The notes under the pieces were generated by a model that ran no database searches, was not told where the DNA came from, and worked only from the letters and a program-made list of their open reading frames with translations. A program made the translations under genes and the position numbers. Below are positions 42,154 to 49,901 of a stretch of 64,000 nucleotides of DNA, piece by piece. Numbering within the stretch: the stretch's first letter is position 1; every line of letters starts with the position of its first letter. This DNA comes from Pseudomonadota bacterium (GTDB lineage: Bacteria > Desulfobacterota > Desulfobulbia > Desulfobulbales > Desulfocapsaceae), in the NCBI GenBank assembly GCA_018821785.1, contig JAHJLI010000084.1, positions 1 through 64,000 of the forward strand, read 5' to 3'.

Positions 42154-44365
42154 TCACCTGCTCCATTACAAGATATTTTTTTAAGAAATTTATAGTGATA
42201 GCCGTGCCACCGGTGGCACTTCCGGCGATTGTAAGTTCAGCCATGATCTTTTTCGCCCTGAGCCCCATGATCCTGAGGCCCATCCCGTTTGATTTTTCCG
42301 ACTCGTCGAACCCGATGCCGTCATCAGTAATCGAAAGACGGTACTTACCATCTTCTTGGGACAAACTGACAATGATATTGGAAGCGCGGCCATGCTTCAC
42401 TGCGTTATGGACCGCCTCATGGGTTATGTAATAGAGATGGGTGGCAATAGCGTTGTCATGAAAAACAACAGGACAGCTACACTCGAACCGGCAGGAAACG
42501 CCGAAGACGTCGCTCACGTTGCGAGCCAGGTCCTCGATCGAGGCACTGAAACCATGGGCAGCCAGATTTACCGGACAGAGCCCGCGGGCAAGGCTTCTGG
42601 TCTTCTGAATTGCATCGCCCACCAGGCTCCGGATCTTTTCCGCCAGCATGAACTCATCAATGTGTTTTTCTTCGAGTTTGCGTTTCAAAACCTGGCCCAG
42701 CACCTCAATACCGATAAGATGCGGACAGAGGTCGTCATGCAGATCGAGACCGATGCGCAACCGCTCTTTCTCACTGATATCCATAATCTCTTTTTCCAGC
42801 CTCTGGGCCTCGGTTACATCCTCGATGGTGGCGAGAATACAGGCCTCGCCCCAGAGTTCGATGATCTCCGCGGAGAGGATGCCGGTCCGTATCGTGTCGG
42901 CTCTGGTCATGAATTCGATCGGAACCCGGCGCAGGCTGCCCTTTTCCTCTTGGTTTTGCAATAGAGAACGGATCTCCTCCCCATCCGGGAGGAATCTGAA
43001 CTCGGTCACTCGCCGGTCGATCAGCTCGTCGTTGCTGTAGCCGGTCATGTGCAGCATACTTTCGTTGACATTGATGAACCGCAGGTCAGTCATGGTGGCG
43101 ATAAAGATACCACTCGGGCTGGAGCGAAAGGCCTTGGAAAACATCTCTTCGGAACCGCGAAGGGCATCCTCGGCCTGCTTTCGTTCCTGGATTTCTTTCC
43201 GTAGATTGGTGCTGTAGGCTTCCAGTTTCGCCATGAAACCATTGAAGTAGGATGCCATGCCACCTATCTCATCCTTAGCCTTCCAGTCCATGCGCACCGA
43301 AAAATCACCGGTTGCGCCAATACCGAATTTTGCCTGCAATTCCTTGAGAGGACTGGTGATCGATGAGCTGATCCGCAGGGTAATCGGCAGAAAGATAAAC
43401 AGAGAAAGAAAGACCCCGAAAAACATCAATCCCCGGAAGGTTCTCAGTGGCTGGTAGAACTCATCCAGATAGCTGCTGGAGGCGACGATCCAGCCGATTT
43501 CAGGGATTGAATTGAAGATTACCAGTTTCTCCCGGGGGGAAGATTCATCCGGATTCTGCCATGGATAGATGATCTTGCCGTTCAGCATCGCGCACATTTC
43601 TGCAATGAAATGCCTGCCGTGGGCATCGGCCTCATCGAGGATGTTTTTACCCTCGAGTTTTGGATGGATGATCAGGTCTCCTTTTGGGTTGATCACATAC
43701 GAATATCCGGTTTTGCCGAAACGCAGCGACAGAATAGAGTCACGGAAGTCGTTGACGTTTACCAGTTCGCTGAATTCCTCACGGTAGGAAGAGGCGGAGA
43801 TGATCCAGTCCCATGGCGGGAAATAGGTCATATGCAGGGCCTTTGAACGTTCCCGTTGTTCGCCGGGATTTTTCCATTCATATTCGACATACCCTTCTTT
43901 GCGGATCTTCTGTTCCTGGGCAAAAAGATGCTCGGAAATATTGACCCCGCGAAGCCCCTCTTTCGGATGTACCTGCAGGACTCCCTGACTGTCCATGCAG
44001 TAGATGTAGCCGGAAGTGCCTATCTTCTGGGCAAGCAAGATCTCCGTGGCGCGTTGTTTTGCTTCGTCTTCGGAGATGAAACCTGCTTGGTACTGGGCAT
44101 AACAATATTCGACGATTTCGCGATTTCTTTCGACCACCGCCCGCAGATAATTTTTCACCGAGACCGTGGCCGAGGTCTTGACCATGTTGAGGATCGTTGT
44201 GGTCGAGGTCTTCAGTTCATTTTCTATATTGGTCTCGATGGTTGTCCGCATGAAAGTATAAATGGCAAGGCTACCGAGGAGGACTGCCACAACGAATCCG
44301 CCGAAATAACTGTAGAATAGCTTGAATAGGATGGGCTGATCGGCGAGGGTCTTTCTGATATTCAT
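42146..44365 (-). CDS. Cache-HAMP-PAS sensor histidine kinase (HisKA_3), copy 1
   Basis: Membrane sensor of 739 residues. First helix near FYSYFGGFVVAVLLGSLAIY, then two tandem Cache modules in the periplasm (each with GYxY, an HPK/HP segment and W-I-x-A-S-S-Y-x-x-E-F), second helix, HAMP (SSSITSPLKELQAKFGIG), PAS (about 440-530), HisKA_3 with phospho-His in LDLHDDLCPHLIGIE near 540 and an HATPase domain with DDGIGFDE. Cache domains usually bind small carboxylates or amino acids. ATG 44365 is chosen because homologous sequence begins there; the frame is open to 44482. Paralogous to the kinase at 60062. Confidence 0.93.
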   Translation of the reverse strand: MNIRKTLADQPILFKLFYSYFGGFVVAVLLGSLAIYTFMRTTIETNIENELKTSTTTILNMVKTSATVSVKNYLRAVVERNREIVEYCYAQYQAGFISEDEAKQRATEILLAQKIGTSGYIYCMDSQGVLQVHPKEGLRGVNISEHLFAQEQKIRKEGYVEYEWKNPGEQRERSKALHMTYFPPWDWIISASSYREEFSELVNVNDFRDSILSLRFGKTGYSYVINPKGDLIIHPKLEGKNILDEADAHGRHFIAEMCAMLNGKIIYPWQNPDESSPREKLVIFNSIPEIGWIVASSSYLDEFYQPLRTFRGLMFFGVFLSLFIFLPITLRISSSITSPLKELQAKFGIGATGDFSVRMDWKAKDEIGGMASYFNGFMAKLEAYSTNLRKEIQERKQAEDALRGSEEMFSKAFRSSPSGIFIATMTDLRFINVNESMLHMTGYSNDELIDRRVTEFRFLPDGEEIRSLLQNQEEKGSLRRVPIEFMTRADTIRTGILSAEIIELWGEACILATIEDVTEAQRLEKEIMDISEKERLRIGLDLHDDLCPHLIGIEVLGQVLKRKLEEKHIDEFMLAEKIRSLVGDAIQKTRSLARGLCPVNLAAHGFSASIEDLARNVSDVFGVSCRFECSCPVVFHDNAIATHLYYITHEAVHNAVKHGRASNIIVSLSQEDGKYRLSITDDGIGFDESEKSNGMGLRIMGLRAKKIMAELTIAGSATGGTAITINFLKKYLVMEQVNG

Positions 44366-44502
44366 GGAGCTAGCACCGTATAAAGAAAGAACAGTCGGTA
44401 AATCGAGGCTGCTGGACACCATAGCGGAGGCAATCTCCCCACTATTCCGCCTTAGTGTTGTATAAAGGATGCAGGTGTGCAAATATCATAATAGACCGAC
44501 TA

Positions 44503-45540
44503 TTATTTAACCAACACCACCCCCGCAGCCTGCAACTGGTCGACAATCTCGGCATGGAGAGGAACGCCTGCCTTTATATTGACTCCCCGCGCTGCCCAGC
44601 CGCGCTGGCCTGGCCAGGTGAAGGGACCAGTCTCAGCCGCCACTCCGCCCAGATAGGTCAGATAATCATTAACCCGGTCGGCTAGAACCTCGCGGCCGCC
44701 AAAGGCCGCAGGATTGAGAGCGAGAAAGAGCTTGCAGGAGTCGGGATCGATGCCGCTGCGATCCCCGGCCTCGATCTCATTGCCAAAGGCACCACCGGCG
44801 AGAGCGGCGGTGAGCAATTCCAGCATAAGAGCAAGCCCCGCCCCCTTATGCTCTCCAAAGGGCAGAACCGCACCGCCAAGAATTGCCTTGGCGTCGCTGC
44901 TCGGTTTGCCTTCAGCATCGATGCCCCAACCTGTGGGAATCACCCGTCCCTCTCGTAGACAGGTGCCGACCTTGCCAACCGCGGCCTGACTCATCGCCAT
45001 ATCGAGCACCACAGGGTCCTCGCCCTCGCCGCGCGGGATGGCGATGGCCAGGGGATTGTTGCCGATAACCCGGCCTTTTGCCCCCCATACCGCCATGCAG
45101 GGCATACCGTTGGTGGTGCAGATGCCGACCATGCCCGCTCTCGCCGCCCTGGCCGCATAGGCTTGAGCCCGGCCCCAGTGGCTGGTGTGGATTGAAAGGC
45201 AGACGCCCACGCCGAACTGTCCGGCCCGTTCGATTGCCCGGTCCATAGCCTGGCAGGCGACAAAGCGGCCGGGGCCATTGTCGCCATCCATGAAGCAGGT
45301 AGCGCCGAATTCGCGTATCAGTTTGATATTCGGAACAGCCTTCACCCTGCCATCCCGAAGAGCCTGAAGCAACCCCGGAAGCATGCGCACCCCGTGCGAC
45401 GGAACACCCTGCAGGTCGGCCTCGACCATGACGTTTGCTTCCTGTTCGGCCATTTCGACTGGGACGCCATGGGCGGTTAGCGCACCGGCGATTGCGCGAC
45501 ACAGCCCGACAAAGGGAATGCGGATCTCATTCTGCAGCAT
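44503..45540 (-). CDS. Malate/L-lactate dehydrogenase family (Ldh2) oxidoreductase
   Basis: NAD(P)-dependent 2-hydroxyacid dehydrogenase of the non-Rossmann Ldh2/MDH2 family, 345 residues. Signatures: EADLQGVPSHGVRMLPGLL with the catalytic His, GPGRFVACQAM, HTSHWGRAQAYA, NPLAIAIPRGE and GEHKGAGLALMLELLTAALAGG. Members act on malate, lactate, ureidoglycolate, sulfolactate or diketogulonate, so the substrate is open. AAGGAGG precedes the ATG at 45540. Transcribed after the acyl-CoA synthetase gene with a 20-base gap. Confidence 0.88.
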   Translation of the reverse strand: MLQNEIRIPFVGLCRAIAGALTAHGVPVEMAEQEANVMVEADLQGVPSHGVRMLPGLLQALRDGRVKAVPNIKLIREFGATCFMDGDNGPGRFVACQAMDRAIERAGQFGVGVCLSIHTSHWGRAQAYAARAARAGMVGICTTNGMPCMAVWGAKGRVIGNNPLAIAIPRGEGEDPVVLDMAMSQAAVGKVGTCLREGRVIPTGWGIDAEGKPSSDAKAILGGAVLPFGEHKGAGLALMLELLTAALAGGAFGNEIEAGDRSGIDPDSCKLFLALNPAAFGGREVLADRVNDYLTYLGGVAAETGPFTWPGQRGWAARGVNIKAGVPLHAEIVDQLQAAGVVLVK

Positions 45541-45560
45541 CGGTTCCTCCTTAGTCACAA

Positions 45561-47207
45561 CTATTTGTAGTCCGCCCTGATATCCTTCTTGCTGATTTTT
45601 CCGACCGAGGTTTTCGGGATCTCATTATTGAATACGATTTTTGTCGGCACCCCATACTTCGGCAACAAGCCGCGCTCGACAAATGTCATGCAGAACTCCT
45701 GAATGTCAGCGGCCGAGACCTTGTCCCGATAGCTTGTCTTCAGGACCACCATGGCCAGGGGCCGCTCACCCCATTTTTCGTCGGCAATCCCAACCACGGC
45801 AACCTCACTTACCGCTTCATGTTGGCTGATAATGTCTTCAATCTCAAGAGATGAGAGCCATTCACCGCCGGTTTTGATCACATCCTTCAGCCGGTCGGTA
45901 ATCTTCAGATACCCTTCCTGGTCAATAACCCCGATGTCCCCGGTGTGCAGCCAACCGTCCGCCCAGAGCTCTTCGCTCTTTTGCCCGTCCTTGACATACC
46001 CCTGGGTCAGCCATGGCGCACGGGTTACCACCTCGCCTGCCGTTTGTCCGTCATGGGCCACCGGGTTGCCATACAGATCGACGATTTCCAGCTGGACATA
46101 GGGTACCGGGAGTCCGGTTTTACAGCGGATCTCCACCTGCTCATCCTCGCCCCATTCGAGCATGTGCGGTTTAATATTAGCAAGGCTGAGAATCGGACAG
46201 GTTTCCGACATGCCGTAGCCGGTGTACAGGTTGATACCGTTCTTCAGAGCCTCCCGGCAGAGGCCTTTTGATAGGGCGGAACCACCGATGATGACCTTCC
46301 AGCCCCTGAGATCGAGGCTCTTTATCGACGGACTGGTGACCAGCATGTTCATGATGGTCGGCACGCAGTGGGAAAAGGTGACCTTTTCACCGACGATGAG
46401 TTTTAGCAGCATCTCAGGTTCATACCTGCCGGGATAGACCTGTCTTGCCCCGAGAAGAGTCATCAGGTAGGGCATTCCCCAGGCGTGAACATGGAACATC
46501 GGTGTCATCGGCATATAGACATCAGCCGAGGTGACATTGGCCTGGGATGCATAGGCACAGAGGCCGGACATGACTCCATAGGTGTGCAGGACGATCTGTC
46601 GATGACTGAAAAACACTCCCTTAGGCAACCCGGTTGTGCCGGTGGTGTAAAAGGTGGTGGCCATGGTGTTTTCGTCAAAATCGGGGAATTCATATTCAGG
46701 CGAGGCCTTTTCCATCAATGCCTCATATTCGCCGCTGAACCCGAGGGGGCCGACCGGTGCCGCCTTTTTGTCGGTTAAAAGGATGACCTTTCTCACCGTC
46801 TCGAAGCGGTCCTTCACTGATTCCAGGAGAGGCACGAAATCCTCATTAACGAGGATCACATGGTCTTCGGCGTGGTTGATGGTATAAATGAGCTGCTCGG
46901 CCGTAAGCCGGATGTTGATGGTATGGAGCACGGCCCCCATCATCGGTACGGCAAAAAAACATTCCAGGTAGCGGTTCGAATCCCAGTCCATGACGGCAAC
47001 GGTGTCACCGGGTTTGACACCCTGATCCCGGAGCATGGAAGCCAGCTGCCCAACCCGTTTGCCAAAGGTTTTGTAGTCGTACCGGGAAATGTCCCGATAG
47101 ATGATTTCCTGGTCGGGAGAATAGATCAGGGGGGTGGACAGCATCTGTTTAATGAGCAGAGGGTAACTGTAGGCACTTTTGGTGGGGGTGATGAGTCTGG
47201 TCGTCAT
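45561..47207 (-). CDS. AMP-forming acyl-CoA synthetase (AlkK-like)
   Basis: Activates a carboxylic acid to its CoA thioester through an acyl-adenylate. The 548-residue protein shows the P-loop-like motif TTFYTTGTTGLPKGVFFSHRQ region, GYGMSETCP (A5), WLHTGDIGVID (A7), DRLKDVIKTGGEWLSSLEIE (A8) and the catalytic Lys near TSVGKISKKDIR. Overall resemblance is to medium-chain fatty-acid CoA ligases. ATG at 47207 has GGAGA upstream and matches the family N-terminus; the frame is open to 47624. In a leftward group with the Ldh2-type dehydrogenase and a permease. Confidence 0.92.
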   Translation of the reverse strand: MTTRLITPTKSAYSYPLLIKQMLSTPLIYSPDQEIIYRDISRYDYKTFGKRVGQLASMLRDQGVKPGDTVAVMDWDSNRYLECFFAVPMMGAVLHTINIRLTAEQLIYTINHAEDHVILVNEDFVPLLESVKDRFETVRKVILLTDKKAAPVGPLGFSGEYEALMEKASPEYEFPDFDENTMATTFYTTGTTGLPKGVFFSHRQIVLHTYGVMSGLCAYASQANVTSADVYMPMTPMFHVHAWGMPYLMTLLGARQVYPGRYEPEMLLKLIVGEKVTFSHCVPTIMNMLVTSPSIKSLDLRGWKVIIGGSALSKGLCREALKNGINLYTGYGMSETCPILSLANIKPHMLEWGEDEQVEIRCKTGLPVPYVQLEIVDLYGNPVAHDGQTAGEVVTRAPWLTQGYVKDGQKSEELWADGWLHTGDIGVIDQEGYLKITDRLKDVIKTGGEWLSSLEIEDIISQHEAVSEVAVVGIADEKWGERPLAMVVLKTSYRDKVSAADIQEFCMTFVERGLLPKYGVPTKIVFNNEIPKTSVGKISKKDIRADYK

Positions 47208-47311
47208 GATGTCTCCTTTGAAGCCCTTTGTGAAGAACTCCCGGCCTGCTTTTTGCCTGGAATTCTTCATAAAGGAGTTTTTCCCGTTTATCGGGGTTAA
47301 AGAACGGCCCC

Positions 47312-48694
47312 TTACGATTCCTGTGGATCGAGAACTGTTACCAGTTGCGTCACCGGCGTCGGTAGTGGGCTTTCGACTTTTTGCACCAGCAGCAGAACGT
47401 AGAGAGCGATACCCACGCCCAGGCCCCAGGCCGGCCCGAATTTGGCAATAACCATACCGACAAAAAAAGCATAGCCTTGGGCAGCGGGTGTTTTGACCAT
47501 GGAAATGGCAACATACGCACAGGCGAATCCTGTGAGAATCAGGGTAATCGAGAGAGCCACGGCCAAAAGCGGTTTCATGAATGTCACCACCGGCACCAGG
47601 AAGACGAGGATAAAGGCCGGCCAATACCAGTTGAAGAGGCCTGTATAAAAAGAATCCATGTTATTACGACCGGATTTATAACGTTCCGTCAAGAACACAT
47701 GCACACCCGTCCAGATTGGCCCGTGCAGGGGAATAAACGGACCACCTGTCAGGAGATGACCGATATTACGTACAAAAAGGATAACATGACTGCGGGTGGT
47801 GTCAACCTCAATTTTTTCATCTCGGCGGACCTTTCCGGCCTGCGCAAGCAGAGTGTCACCAAGAATCAGGTCGCCAAAGACAAAGATATAGACCATCACA
47901 GCCAAAGGAAAGGCTTTGAGATAGACATCCAGGCCGGGCCAGCCGATCGAAAAGGGAGAAACGGCCTTAATATAGGCGCCGATCTGGGGAATATGCCAGC
48001 CCATTTTGATATCAAAAGTGATCTCCCCGGAAAGCGTTCCAACAACAGCCGCCACCAGAAACCCTACGAGCAGTGCCATGGAACCAAGCAGATTAAGGAG
48101 CTTGCTGTTCTTTCTAGCCTTGGTATACCAGACTGAAAACATGAGCAGGAAAACCACGGCCCAGACTATCGGCAGGGTTATGGGCAGTTTATCCAGGCGG
48201 CCGAATTCGGTAGTAAAGGCAGCGATGGCCCCACCGAAAATGATGGCCGCCCGAAGTTCTACCGGCACCCATTGGAAAAAACGTTTGCTGAGGCCGGTGA
48301 CCGCAAAAAAGAGAAAGATGGCCGAGACGCAGACAGTCACTGCCATCATCGCCTGGATGGCCTGAACACCCGGTGCAAATGCCCCGAGAAAGGTCATTAC
48401 CAGCGGCAGGGCAGGAGTGATCCACCCGGGCGCGTAGGGTTCACCAAAGATCACCGTCGGCACGACCCAGACCCAGAACAGCTGGATAAGAACCACCGCC
48501 CAGGCCACCTCAAACGGCACCTGGAAATATTTCATGGTAAGACCTGCCACAACACCGGCGGTAGCCGTTGTCATCAGACCGCCCTGAATGATTTCCGGAA
48601 GCGAGAAGTCCACGTGAATCCCTGGAATGCGGGTAGTAAACTTGCCCCAGTGGATACCCGGCTGCCGTTCCCCTTCTGGTCTTTTCATTGCCAT
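47312..48694 (-). CDS. Multi-pass membrane permease, NCS2/SulP-like
   Basis: A 460-residue protein with about 12-14 hydrophobic helices. Features such as GGLMTTATAGVVAGLTMKYFQVPFE, ALPLVMTFLGAF, VPVELRAAIIFGGAIAAFTTEFGRL and a late ILFVRNIGHLLTGGPFIPLHGP resemble nucleobase/sulfate-type carriers, although no firm family assignment is possible by eye. Likely imports an organic anion handled by the adjacent acyl-CoA synthetase and dehydrogenase. AAAGGAG precedes the ATG. Confidence 0.65.
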   Translation of the reverse strand: MAMKRPEGERQPGIHWGKFTTRIPGIHVDFSLPEIIQGGLMTTATAGVVAGLTMKYFQVPFEVAWAVVLIQLFWVWVVPTVIFGEPYAPGWITPALPLVMTFLGAFAPGVQAIQAMMAVTVCVSAIFLFFAVTGLSKRFFQWVPVELRAAIIFGGAIAAFTTEFGRLDKLPITLPIVWAVVFLLMFSVWYTKARKNSKLLNLLGSMALLVGFLVAAVVGTLSGEITFDIKMGWHIPQIGAYIKAVSPFSIGWPGLDVYLKAFPLAVMVYIFVFGDLILGDTLLAQAGKVRRDEKIEVDTTRSHVILFVRNIGHLLTGGPFIPLHGPIWTGVHVFLTERYKSGRNNMDSFYTGLFNWYWPAFILVFLVPVVTFMKPLLAVALSITLILTGFACAYVAISMVKTPAAQGYAFFVGMVIAKFGPAWGLGVGIALYVLLLVQKVESPLPTPVTQLVTVLDPQES

Positions 48695-49245
48695 TTTTTT
48701 CTCCTTTGTTGGTCTTTTGTTGAGCAGCCGGCAGACTGGCTCACCAATCCGCCGGCCGATATGAATTTCTTACAAGGACTATCTTGCAGGAATTCGTCAT
48801 CCCATGAGAAAACAGAGAAAAAGCTCTTCTTGGTCAATCAGTAAAGATTTGGAAAAACCCTGAACAAGAGATTTAGGCTATCTGAGCAAGGAAAAAAATC
48901 GGCGAAACACCTATAGTGGTGTATGCGAACACCGCATACCTCTGTCGGCAAATCGACTACAGAAGATAGTATGGTGAGGAATGTTGATTGTCGTATTATC
49001 AGGCATAATGCCTGATCATATTGTGGCCAATCAGGGCAAACAACCTGAGCCTGAAATCTAGCTGGGCCCAGGTTTGGGCGAACAGCAGAAAGGTTAATTA
49101 TTGGCCGGTTTAAAAAGATGAGACCTTTGTTGAGGCAATCTCAACAAAAACTATCCCCGGATTTTGTTGCAATTTCGTCGTTTAGGTATCTGGGAGATCC
49201 CTTTTATCTTCAAACCAAAAAAAACAAGTCAAGGGGATCGTCAGG
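48695..49245. other. Intergenic region with a 19-base perfect palindrome
   Basis: About 550 bases between the leftward permease and the end of hepT. No credible ORF. It contains ATCAGGCATAATGCCTGAT at 48998-49016, a perfect dyad about 300 bases upstream of the permease start, suited to a dimeric regulator. Nothing else stands out. Confidence 0.55.
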
Positions 49246-49618
49246 TTACTGCAGATCCTGAGTTATTTTTCTCACTGTTTCAAGGAGTGGAGGAATTTTA
49301 CGTTTGCAGGTGTAAAAAACAGTTTCCGCATTAAGATCCGCATAATGGTGGGTGATGATATCACGCATACCCATAGCTTTTTTCCAATCGACTTCAGGAT
49401 ATTGGGGGAAGTAGCGTTCCTCCGGTGATTTTTTCGAGATTTTTCAGCGACTCTCCTATAACGATCAGCATCATGCAGATGGAGTCCAATTTTTCGACTC
49501 CGGCCGGACTATCGGTGAAGTCCGATGCTTGGTGTATCACCTGGAAACGGTTGCCGATCTTGATTGCGGCCCCTTCTATCTGCCGCAAGACTTCCAAGCA
49601 GAGTTCCCGGTCATACAT
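49246..49618 (-). pseudogene. HepT-like HEPN ribonuclease toxin, frameshifted
   Basis: The intact frame (49618-49394, 74 residues) encodes the first half of a HepT/DUF86 protein (MYDRELCLEVLRQIEGAAIKI ... GESLKNLEKITGGTLLP). It then leaves frame at a run of five C (49408-49404 on the minus strand). Removing one C continues as PQYPEVDWKKAMGMRDIITHHYADL to TAA at 49248-49246, restoring a roughly 123-residue protein and the HEPN nuclease motif R-x4-H-x-Y (RDIITHHY). As sequenced, the catalytic motif is lost. Overlaps mntA by eight bases. A homopolymer sequencing error is possible. Confidence 0.8.
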
Positions 49619-49901
49619 ACACCGCCTCCTCGTCGATTCTCTTTTTGAGGAAATGGTTCATATTGTCTCTATAGGTAACAATATCAACCGGACGATGAAG
49701 TCTTTCCTCTAACTCTTCCTTTATTCCTACGAGCATGAACAGGTCGGGTTCCCGGATTCGAAGTACAATATCCACATCACTTTCCTCATGCGCCTCACCC
49801 CGTGCTGTCGAACCAAAAATACCGATTGTCATGATGCCGTAATAATTGGCACGTTCATTTTTGTAATTACGCAGAATATCAATGATTTCCTCTTTTTTCA
49901 T
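49611..49901 (-). CDS. MntA-like minimal nucleotidyltransferase antitoxin
   Basis: A 96-residue protein with the minimal nucleotidyltransferase signature GSTARGEAHEESDVD (GSx10DxD) near residues 30-44 and a third acidic residue in VDIVTYRD. In MntA/HepT systems this enzyme AMPylates the HEPN toxin to neutralise it. Its ATG shares the last A of the helicase stop (TAATG), so it is translated from the same mRNA as the TOTE-like gene upstream. Confidence 0.88.
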   Translation of the reverse strand: MKKEEIIDILRNYKNERANYYGIMTIGIFGSTARGEAHEESDVDIVLRIREPDLFMLVGIKEELEERLHRPVDIVTYRDNMNHFLKKRIDEEAVYV

